From assembly GCF_010183535.1 (NCBI RefSeq), contig NC_071328.1, positions 15,314,001-15,378,000 of the forward strand: a stretch of DNA of 64,000 nt, in the 5' to 3' direction. Shown here piece after piece: positions 40,601 to 52,600 of this stretch. The position numbers were made by a program, and so were the translations under genes. The stretch's first letter is position 1. Each line of letters starts with the position of its first letter. Below the pieces are notes generated by a model. The model saw only the letters and a program-made list of their open reading frames with translations, did no database searches and was not told the DNA's origin. The stretch comes from Caenorhabditis remanei. Its lineage: Eukaryota; Nematoda; Chromadorea; Rhabditida; Rhabditidae.

Positions 40601-43600
40601 AGAGAGAGGGAAAGGGCGCAAAGAAACGAGATACCCTCCTCTTTTCGCACGCTCTCTCGCAACCAAACTTTAAAGGCGCATATCTCAAAAGTGGGCGGAG
40701 CTAGAGAGAAGTTATCAACTACAAAAATGAAGAGCTAGATTTGATCTATAAGACAAATTTAAATTCAAAAATTTTGGGCTGGATTTTAGATGGAAGACAA
40801 GGTCTCAGAGTTGGTCAATTTTTTCTTTATTGTCACTGTGGCGATATTGTAGTTGTGGATATTATAGCGTTCCATATTTGCGCCGAAGGAGTCATAGTCG
40901 ATTCTGGCGCCGCAGGTACCCCAGCCGATTCTAACGCCGCAGGCATACCAAGAAACTTTTGGCTATTTTTACAATTTAAACAAGTTCTAAACTACTGTCA
41001 CCCAATTTCCATTCTTCCAGAGTCATCAACGAGCTCTCCCAACTCCCAGTAGCCGAGCGTCTCTCCAGAATTGATAAACTTGGGCAACAGCTTCAAGTTC
41101 AGGAGAAAAATGTTGGATTTGTGGAGAAAGACCTCCTCAAAAAGGCGATTCTGAAAAAAGGACTGGAAATTGCTGGAAAACGACTCGCCGCGCTGAAAAT
41201 TGAGGAGAAACCGATAGTAGAGGTTGAAGAGGCACAGGAGCCGGAAGCCGAGAGACATGTGAAATTTACGGAGGAAAAAATGGTGGAATCTGAGCACCCG
41301 GAGAGCACCCAATCCCCAATATCCGAGGCTTCCATCCTAGAAGAGTTGGACGGTGCGTGGAGCCCGGTTGGTGACGTCATTTCCATTGAGCAAGACTTGC
41401 TTAGAGCTCAGAAAGCTGTGGAAAAGGCGAGAAATTCGAATATGAGCAATGAGACGGTAGAAAAGGCGGAGACGAGGAAGGCGGAGATGGAGGAGAAGAG
41501 ACGGGTCACGATGTCGGCGAGAAGCAAGTTTCAGATTGCTGAAGAGACGGTGGAGGTGAGTAGACCAAATCAAGACCTTCATTTTTGTAGTTTACAATTT
41601 TTTGATAGCTCCACCCACTTTTGAGATATGGGCCTTTAAAGAATAAGAGGGAAGCTAGAAAACTCAATTTTTCAAATTTTTTGTCTTTTAGATGCTGAAA
41701 AACTAATTTGGTGAACATATTCAAAACTCGGCTGGGGTGCCTGTGGCGCTGAAATCGGCTGGTGTGCCTGCGGCGCTAGAATCGGCTGGGGTTCCTGCGG
41801 CGCTAGAATCGGCTAAACTTCATCATTAGAAGCTTAAAAACTCATTTTCAAAAAAAAAAATTATTTGCCACCGGGTGGACTCGAACCCTGGTACTCCAGG
41901 GTGGACATGTTCAGTCGAAAATCCCACTGAGCCATTTGGTCACTTTTTTGAAAATTGCCAAAAATGGGGTTTTTAGTGGTTTTTAGTGGTTTTGATTAGT
42001 TTTTAAAGTTATTTTCATCAATTTTGACCAGTTTACGCGTATTTTTTACACAAAATTTATAACTGCAAAAATGTAGCCGTAGATTTTGATCTACACAGCA
42101 ATATTGTTTTTAACTGGTGAATCAAGAAATACAATTTTTACATCGATTCAAAAACTTCAAATGTTTTGAAAACATTTTTTGGAAAATTACTCAAAATCGC
42201 GGTTTTCTTGAATTTTCACACGAAAAATGCGAAAATTTGGCTGAAATACAAATCGATAGATGCTGAGCACCCCAATTTAGAAATCTGAGCCGATTTTCTG
42301 CATTTCAAACTTTTTTTTTGGAAAAGGAGCCAATTTTTGAGATTGAAATCGAAAAAATCCCGGAAATTTGCACTTCAACCAACTACAAAGTTGCGTAGAT
42401 CAAACCTAGACCTTTATTTTTGTAAATGATAACTTTCGTCTAGCTCCGCCCATTTTTGAGATATGCGCTTTCAAAGTTGCAAATTTGAAAAAAAAAAACT
42501 GAACGAAAAAGTCTAAATTGGGCATTTTTACCGTAAAAAAACCCATTTTTATATCAAAACAACCGGAAAATTCCATTTCTAACATTAAAAACTATTCACA
42601 ACTCAATTTTCCATGTCGGAAACCACATTTTTAGCAAAATTTTAGCTAAGGAAATCGTACATTAAATTGCTGGAATGAACTTCCTGAACATGTTTTCCCT
42701 GTTAAAATTTCTTCCCGGTGTTTTAAATCTAATATTGCCAAACTAAATCTTACTAAATATCTTACCCTCAATACCCATACCATCTAATTCTGTGACCCGG
42801 TCTAATTTAAATCTCACTTAACTCCTCTTCTGAATGTAACGTGTCAGTGACTTGTTCCTTCGTTTCAAATAAATAAATAAAAGAAGGTCTCGGTCAAGGT
42901 GCACCACTATGAGAATAGGTACCAGTGGTTCGATCCCGCTAGGGGTCAATTTTTTTGAATTTTTAGATTTTTCGATTTTCAACTTATTTGGGGTTGTAGA
43001 TCAAAAACAGAGCTACATTTCTCTAGTTGGCAACTTTTTGATAGCTCCGCCCACTTTTGAGATATACGCCTTTAAAGACAAGCGTTTAAAAAACTAGGCG
43101 AATGATTTAGAAAACTGAAAATTGACCAAAAATGAGCGAAAACCGGTTAAAATAGATGAAAATCATTAAAAATACAATTTAAACCGTCCAAAACCACTAA
43201 AAATCTCATTTTCCGGCTATTTTCAAAAAAAGTGACCGGTTGGCTCAGTGGGATTTTCGACCAAATCATGTCCACACCTGAGTACCAGGGTTCGAGTCCA
43301 CCCGGTGGCAAATCTTTTTTGTTTTTTCGAAAAAGCATTTTTAGGCATTTTTAAGCTTTTCTTAGCAAGAAAAAACTTCAAAAATTTGTGTGCCTTCTCT
43401 GCGCTCTCTTCCTCTCATAAACTTTACTCCAAGTGTTTAAAGGCGCATATCTCAAAAGTGGGCGGAGCTTATCAAAAAGTTGCCAAGAGTAAAAATGTAG
43501 AGAAAACCATGTAGATCATTTTTGTAAATTTGAAAATATGGAAACCTTTTTGCTTTCAGGAAATCGAAAGATCACTGGACCGTCTCCAAGCGTCCGACCT

Positions 43601-46600
43601 GGAAATTGCTAATCTAGTCCGTGGTCTCGAGCAAGAATCCACAAAACTCGCCGATCGAGCGGCGCTCCGAAAAGAGGCGGAGCGAACGGCGGAGAAGATG
43701 TTGAGTATGGATGATGTAGAGATTCCGGCGGAAATTGTGATTAAAACAAAAGATTCGATTGAAAAATTGGCGAAACGATGGAATCAGTTGGATCTGGATT
43801 TAGAGGATAACTTGAGAAAGGCTAGGAAGGATCAGGATGTGTTTATACAGAGTGAGTATTTTAAAATTCATGTAGATCAAATCCAGGGCTACATTTTCGT
43901 AGTTAACAGTTAATTTAAAACCATCCAAAACTTCTATAAACCATTTCTAGCTATTTTTCTTTTTTCTAGCTATTTTTTGGGGTTTTTTCGACTTTCAACT
44001 TATTTAGGGTTGTAGATCAAAAATAGGACTACATTTTTTTAGTTTACAACTTTTTGCTAGCTCCGCCCACTTTTGAGATACGCGCCTTTAAATGTAGCAC
44101 GAGTTTTTGACACCCTTATCGTCCTCTTTAAGTTGACCAGTAGAGCGCACTTACAACATTTCCAGTTAGTACATATAGATATGTTTTTTTTTCCACAAAT
44201 ACCATCCTTCCTCTAAACAAAAAATAGAAAATAGCACTGGAAAATGAGAGACGTAGAGAAATCCTGTCGGCTGTTCTCCTTGAGAAAAGGCGACGCATAA
44301 TGTCAATATTTGTGCATTTTCCTTGCCATCAGCTAGCCTAAAAGATTTTGGAAAAATGGATAACAGTTTTTTGTTTTTTGCTTAGTTTTTTGATCTACAG
44401 TACTACAATACTACAGTAATCCTTTCAGAACGTCTCCGAGAAGGAGAGGAAGCACTCAACGAGATCAAATCGGCGATCGAAAGTAAACGAGAGTCGTTGG
44501 ACGCGGAAACCGCTGCGGAGAGTCTTGATGTGAGTTTTTTTACTAAAAATTGTATAAAAAATTGTAAATTTTGTAGAATTTTGATTTAGAAACTTAGAGA
44601 AACGAGATTTTCTGACTTCTCTGCGTCTCCCCCCCCCCTTCCTCCTTCTCGATGCCCCAAACTACCATCTTTAAAGGTGCATATCTCAAAAGTGGGAAAA
44701 GCTATAAAAAAATTGTTAACTACAAAAATGTAGCCCTAGTTTTGATCTACATTTTTACTGTTGACAACTTTTTGATAACTCTGCCCACTTTTGAGATATG
44801 CGCCTTTAAACATATGTGACAAGAGAGTAGGAGTGTGAGAGAGTGCAGAGAAGGTAGAGAAATTATTTTTCTCAGTTTTTGCATTATTTTGAATATAAAA
44901 AACGTAGAAACTTCATTTTCAAAAAAAAAACGATTTGCCACCGGGTGGACTCGAACCCTGGTAATCCAGGGTGGACATGTTCAGTCGAAAATCAAACTGA
45001 GCTATTTGGTCACTTTTTTGAAAATAGTCAGAAAATGGGTTTTTAGTGGTTTAGTGCGGTTTTCAATTGTATTTTTTAATTATTTCCATCAATTGTGACC
45101 AGTTTCCGCACATTTTAGGTCAATTTTCAATTTTCTAGATTCTTCACCTAGTTTTTTTGACGCTTGTCTTTAAAGGCGCATATCTCAAAAGTGGGCGGAG
45201 CTATCAAAAATTGTTAACTGCAAAAATGAAGATCCAGATTTGATCTACCGGAATATATTTAAAAATTTGAAATTGATAAATTTGGGAGTTAGTAACGGAT
45301 CCTCAAAGTTGGTCAATTTTCAAAAATTCAAAAAACTTGACCAAGACCTTCTTTTTGAAATTTTGCTAAAAATGTGGTTTCCGACACGGAAAATCAACTT
45401 TTGATTAGTTTTTACCGTCAGAAATAAAATTTTCCGGTTATTTTGATGTAAAAATCAGATTTTGGGGTTTAAACTATTAATTTAAGCAGTGTTTGCAAAT
45501 TTCCAACTTTAAAGGCGCATATCTCAAAAGTGGGCGGAGCTAGGAGAACATTTTCAACTAGAAAAATATAGAACTAAGTTTGATCTACATTTTTATAGTT
45601 AAAAACTTTTTGATAGCCCCGCCTATTTTTGAGATATGCGTCTTTAAAAGATAGGGATGAGAGAGTAAGGGTGTGAGAGAGCGCAGAGAAGCTAGATAAG
45701 TCAATTTTTCCCATTTTTGCGCTGTTTTGACCCAAATTTTTTGCATTTTCAGCACCTGGAAAGTTCTCTCGACAACATTTCCAGCCTTTTCGGGGAAATC
45801 GGATCCCTTCCGATGGATGAGAACTCCCGTCGGAAGCTCACAAAATTGGCGGAGGCCAAGGATGAAATCGCAGCGAAGGCCAACGAGGCGTTGGCTCATT
45901 TATCACGGACGGTGTCGGAATGTGAAGATTTTGAGAAGCAGATTATGTTGTTCCAGGTACGGACATCAGGACGTTTGGACAGACAGACCGGTTTTTTTGA
46001 AATTTCAGAACTGGAGCGTCCGCATCGGTTTCCTACTGCAAGCTAGGAAAAGTGCAGACATTTCAGCGTTTGACATCCCGCACGAGTATCATGTAAGTTA
46101 TTAATTATTATAATTATGTAATTATGTAATTATCATTAATTGGTCTGTTAATTACCAAAAAAATTCAGGAAGATCTTGGAAATGAAGCGGAACTGATACC
46201 GGTAGGCGTAGTGTTGGAATGCAGTGTGAATGAAAAAGCTTGAAATTAAAAAATTTTAATTGAATTCTTAATTGCATGCAATTAAATAGTCAAATATCAA
46301 TTAACATTACAAATTTGCAGAAACTCTCCCGCGAATTCGAAGAGTGGAGTGCGAAACTGAAAGAGATGAATTCGCTAGCGATGGAGAAGGAAGATGCGGT
46401 GCGGATGAGGGAACAGTTGGATCATGCTAATGTAAGTTTTGAAAAGAGCGTGAAAAATGCTTTCAGAAAAGTATAAATATGCCTGGAAAAGATTAGAAAA
46501 GTTGAAAAAAAAAATGTTCGAAAATTTTTCAAAAAAAAATTAGTTCAAATTTGAAAGTGTGTAGCTCAGTCAGAATTCGTTAAAACTTTTTTATTTTTGT

Positions 46601-49600
46601 AGTTTTGCGTAGGCCAAAACTAGAGCTACATTTTTGTAGTTGACAATTTTTTGATAGCTCCGCCCACTTTTGCGATATACACCTTTAACGTTGGAAGTTT
46701 GAAAAAATTGAGAAAAAACTACCTAAAGTAGCCATTTTCGTCGTGAAAACACGATTTTTAGACTAAAATAACCAAAAAATTCAATTTCTCACGTTGAAAA
46801 CTATTTAAAACCCATTTCGTGGGCATTTTCCGACTATTTTCAAAAAAGTAACCAAATGGCTCAGTGGCATTTTCAACTGAACCTTGTCCACCCTGGAGTA
46901 CCAGGGTTCGAGTCCTCCCGGTGGCAAATCATTTTTGTTTTTTTGAAAATAAGTTTTCGAGCATTTTTAAACATTTTTAAGCCTTTTAGGCAAAAAAAAC
47001 TTCAAAAATTGATGTGTCTAGCTTCTCTGCACCTCTCATAAACTTTACTCCTAGTGTTTAAAGGAGCATATCTCAAAAGTGGGCGGAGCTTATAAAAAAG
47101 TGTCAACTGTAAAAATGTAGAGAAGATCATGTACATTATTTTTGCAGTTGGCAACTTTTCATAAGCTCCGCCCATTTTGGAGATATGCGCCTTTAAAAAT
47201 AGCGGTGTCAACAAAATTTTAGCTCCGGAGGCACCCCACCGGATTCAAGAGCCGTAGGCATCTCAGCCGATTTAAGCGCCACAGGCACCCCAGACGATTG
47301 TAGCGCCGCAGGCACCCCAGACGAATTTAATTTTAAAATTTTTCCAGGACTCCATGACAGAGTTGCGTCGAAAATTCAACGAATTCAAGCGACCGAAGGG
47401 ATTCGAGGAGAAGCTCGAAAAAGTGCTCACCACGTTATCAAATGTTGAAATGGGTCTCGACGACACGACAGGTATTGATGGAGCCGAGTGTGGCGGAGCA
47501 CTGATGGAGGTCCGTGCTCTGGTCAGAATGCTCGACGGAGCACAAGAGAAGTGGAAGGATTTGACGGAGACAAGAGAGCAGTTGATCAAAGATCATATTC
47601 TCGACGAGGAGTCCTCTCGGGAAACACTTCAGAAGCTACAGTATGCCAAGACAAAGTCTAAAGAATTATATGAGAGGAGTTCCACGTGTATAGAACGACT
47701 CGAGGATTGTGTGGAGATGTATCAACGGCTGAAAATGGAATCTGATGAGATTGAGAGGTTTTTGGAGGAAATGGAGACGCGGTTGGATCGATACGCGGCT
47801 AGTGACCGCCCGGAGGAGGCGGAGATTGTCGATGAGTTGATAAGTGAATGGAATCGAAATGAGGCGGCGATGAATAACGCGGCACACTTGCAGAGGCAGT
47901 TAAAGTGAGCATACTTTTTGTGTAGATCAGAAATAGGGCTCCATTTTTGTAGTTGACCATTTTTTGATAGCCCCGCCCACTTTTGATATATGCGCCTTTA
48001 AAGACTGAAAATTGACTGAAAATAAGCGAAAATCGGTTAAAATTGATGAAAACCACTGAAAATACAATGCCCAACCGTCTAAAAACACTAAAAACCCAAT
48101 TTCCAGCTATTTTCAAAAAAGTGACCAAATGGCTCAGTGGGATTTTCAACTGAACATTGTCCACCCTGGAGTACCAGGGTTCGAGTCCACCCGATGGCAA
48201 ATCTTTTTTTGTTTTTTTGAAAAGAGTTGTTAAGATTTTAAAGCAAATTTTTTTCTTAAAATTGAAAGTTAGACAAGTCTGGCGTACCTTAGACGCGTTT
48301 TTTACTTTTAGAAAATCAAAAATTTTCGAAGCTGGGGTGCCTTTGGCGCGTTTTTAATTTGAAAATTTCTATTTTCACTTTTCTTGCGCACTTTAGAAAT
48401 GCTCTACTTTGTAAAATCCAGATAAAACAAGGCTGGGGCGCATTCGGCGCGTTTTCAATACTCAAATCCCAAAATTTTGAATCGGGGGTGCTTTTGACGC
48501 GTTTTTCACAACAAAAACTTGGAAAAATGAGGGCTGGGGCGTCGTTCACGCGTTTTGCAGTTTTCAAAACACAGAATTTTGAGAGCTGGCGCACCTCAGG
48601 CGCGTTTTTCACCGCAAAACTTGGAAAAAACGTCTGGGGCGTCGTTGACGCGTTTTTGAGGGTGTAAATCACTAAATTGTTAAGTCTGGGGCGACTTTGA
48701 CGCGTTTTTTTCCACAAAAACCAGAAAAAGGCTGGGACGCCTTCGGCGCGTTTTCAAGACTCACATTCCAAAATTTTGGATCTGGGGCGCCTTTGACGCG
48801 TTCTAAAGTTGCATTCTGAGGTTGCTATATTTAAAGGCGCATATCTCAAAAGTGGGCGGAGCTATCCAAAAGTTGTCAACTACAAAAATGAAGATCTAGA
48901 TTTGATCTACAAGAAATACTCAATTTGAAACAATTTTAATAAAAGTTTAATCGATAATTTTCCAGTGAACGCGCCATCAAAATAGCAAACGACGTGCTCT
49001 CTCTAAAACGTCTTCGCGCTGACGCCCTAAAGAATCGTTTGAATTCCTGGTGCCGTACAATCCAGGAGATGTCAGAAGACGATGAATCAGCACTTCTGGA
49101 GATTGACGAGCTACACCATACCATTGAGAAGGAGCTTCAAGAGGTTTCCGATAAGGAACCGGCGAAAATTGCAGAGAAATTGAGATTTTTGAGAGCTGAC
49201 AGGGATCGGTTGAGCTCACGGACAAGAAAATTGGCGGCGAAGAATCCGAGGCTGGCTGCCACGTCATCTGATGTGTTGGATGCGTTGAATCAGAAGTGGA
49301 AGGCGTTGGAGGAGAAGTCTTCTAGAGATAAGACACCGAAGCAACAGTTGGAACATTTGGAGCTCCGTGACGCCGAACTGAGCACGGATGCTCCATTTGA
49401 CAAGAGAGTCGAGGAGTTGTTCGACCTATTCAAAAATCTGGAAACCCATTTGGATTTCAACGGAGCCTCACCTGTCGCCACGGTGGACGAATACCAAAAA
49501 CGAGTGGACGATTTGGATTTGTACCTCGATGAGTATCGCCCACCGCTTGACGATGTCATTGAGGAGGGACGGAAAATTGCGCGGACCGGACGGTTGGAGC

Positions 49601-52600
49601 TCCAGACACACGCTGCGATTGAGAAGTTGGATGAGTTGGCGAACAAGATTGAGCGGGTGGAGACGGAGTTGGATAGGCATCGAGAGAAGGTTGCGCCGCT
49701 TTTGGAGCAACATGAGCAGTTGAGGAAGGTGAGCTCCTGGAATTATATGACTTATATTTTCTAATAGAGCAACTCCAGAGCTACATTTTTGTAGTTGACT
49801 ACTTTTTTGTAGCTCCGCCCATTTTTGAGATATGCGCCTTTGAAGATCGCTGTTTCAACAAGATTTTCGCGCCGCAGGCAACCCAACCGATATTAGCGCC
49901 GCAGGCACCCCAGCCGATTCTAGCGCCGCAGGCACCCCAGCCGATTCTAGCGCCGCAGGCACCCCAGCCGATTCTAGCGCCGCAGGCACCCCAGCCGATT
50001 CTAGCGCCGCAGGCACCCCAGCCGATTCTAGCGCCGCAGGCACCCCAGCCGATTTCATCAAACTAATTTCAGGACATCGACTCATTCCTCCTTGTCCTCG
50101 ACGTCTTCACCGACCGTAATCTAGACGACGTGGACATTGCGAAATCGACAAGAAAAGAGTTAGCCGAGAGGGATTCTCACATCACCTCGCTGACGTCAAG
50201 AGCGACAGCGATTCATTGCGCATTGCCAGGGAAAGGTAAGTGAGGGGTTCTGTAGCCATCACTGTAGCGATGAGGTGTACTGTAGTCATTGTCGTGGGCA
50301 GGGAAAAAGTGCGAAAAACGCAACAAAAAAACCTAAAAACCCAAAAAAAACCCTAATAAATCTAAAAATAATTTCTGTGTAGTTTTTGAGTATTTTTGGT
50401 TATTTTTGAGTATTTTTGGGTACTTTTGGGTTTTAGAAAGGGTTTTAGGAATCCTAAAATTACCCTAAAATACTCAAAATTATCATTAAAAAACAAAACA
50501 AAAAACATTAAATTCAAAAAAAAAGGATATTTTTGGGGTACTTTTGGGATATTTTTTTTTAGCTATTTCTGGGTTTTTTTGGGGTTCTTTTTGGTAAGAT
50601 TTGGGTATTTTCGAAAATATTTTGCAAAATACCCAAAAATACCCCAAAAACCCTTAAAACCCTCAAAACCCCTTAAAACCCCAAAAAATACCCGAAAGCC
50701 CTTAGAAATACCCTTAAAAACCCCTGAAAAACCCTTTAAAATTTTTTTAAAAAACGCAAAAACCCCAAACAACCCAGAAAAACTTTTTAAACCCTTCTAA
50801 CCGCTTAAAAACCTTTAGAAATAATCTAAAAACTCTAGAAATACCCAAAAAACTACAGTGACCGTGTAACTTGGTCAGTGTAACTTTTTGGTCATTGTAA
50901 CTTTTTGGCCATTGTAACTTTTTGGTCAGTGTAAAAAAAATACTTTTTCCAGGCCCCCAACTCCATGACACCACTCTCGACAAGCTCCGCAACCGGATAG
51001 AAAGTCTTGAGGCTCGTCTGGCGACCACTGAGAAGAGGGCGGAGCCTAATGAGCAGAAGCCGACGGAGCCAGCGCCAGAAGTCACAGAAGCTGAAAAGTC
51101 GTCCCCGGATCGTACCAGCCGCTCGAGTCTACAGTTGGCAATGGAGGCGTACGGTACCGCCACAGAAGACGACAGTGTGATAAGTGAGGCGGCGACTACG
51201 GTAGCGAACAAGGATACTGTAGCCAAGGATACTGTAGCGAGCAAGGAGGCACCTGATACACCGACGCTTCCAGTGAAACAGTTGAAGGATTTGGAAGAAG
51301 AAAAAAGAACGATTATTCTGCCGGATGAGACGGAAAAAGTTATTGAGACCACCACTAAGGTGGTGTTGAAGGCTCCGGAGGCCACGCCCACTCAAGAAGA
51401 GGCCACGCCCACTCAGGAGATCGCCGAGGTGTCAACTTCAGAAGTCCTCCAAGGAAGACCTGCGGAGGAGTCGATTGAACGGACTGTCCGGGAAGTGCCG
51501 GTGGATGTTTATGAGGAGACTGCGAATATTTCGAGTGGTGATGAGTTGGTAAGTGTAGATCAAATCTAGGGTTATATTTTTGTAGTTGACCGTTTTTTGA
51601 TAGCTCCTCCCACTTTTGAGATATACGCCATTAAAGTGATTTGGCGGAAGATCAGTGAGTGAGAGGGCACAGAGAAGCTAGAAAACACATTTTTGGACAT
51701 TTTTTGAACATCAGAAGCTTAAAAACTCATTTTCAAAAAAAACCAAAAAAGTTTGCCACCGGGTGGACTCGAACCCTGGTACTTAGGTGTGGGACATGAT
51801 CGGTCGAAAATCCCACTGAGCCATTCGGTCGCTTTTTGAAAATAGCAAAAAATGAGATTTTTCATGATTTTAGACAATTTTGGTTGAGTTTTCAGGTTAT
51901 TTTCAGCAATTTTAACTGGTTTGCATACATTTTTTGACGTTTTTGGACGTCTAGGCCCTCTTGCGCCCTCTCACTCTCGCTAATGTTACCATCTTTAAAG
52001 GCGCGTACCTCAAAATACGCGTCAAAGGTGCGCCAGACCTTTTTAAATCGTAATTATAAAAAACATTAATGTTGTAAAACCTCTTAGCACTTGATTTTGA
52101 AAAAAACATAAAAATCCAAACAAAAAAAACATTTTTTCAACTTTTGAATTTTTTGATGAAAATTGTCAAGTTTTGAAAACAGTCTTCTCGATAAAGAATT
52201 CGGACAATAATTTTGATCATTATCTATTATTTTAGAACACAACTAGCTCTTCATTTTTGTAGTTGACAGTTTTCCTCTAGCTCCGCCCACTTTTGAGATA
52301 TGCGCCTTTAAAGTTAGAAATTCGCAAAAATTGAGGAAAAACTGTCATTTTTCCCGCCAAAATGTGATTTTTATATCAAAATAACCGGAAAATTCCATTC
52401 CTGACGTTGAAAACTTTTTAGAACCTAATTTTCAGTTTCGAAAACCACATTTTTAGGAAAACTTTGGTCAAAAAGGCCTTGGTCAAGGTGCACCACTACG
52501 AGAATGGGTACCAGGGTTCGATCCCTCTTGGGGTCAATTTTTGTGAATTTTTTATTTTTTCTGTTTTTAGTTTGTTTTATCTTGTAGATCAAAACTAGAG

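Noticed and set aside
50396..50800. 134-codon plus-strand open frame in dys-1 intron 19
   Set aside because: Low-complexity Lys/Phe/Gly/Pro composition from AC/TG repeats, with no support as a gene.
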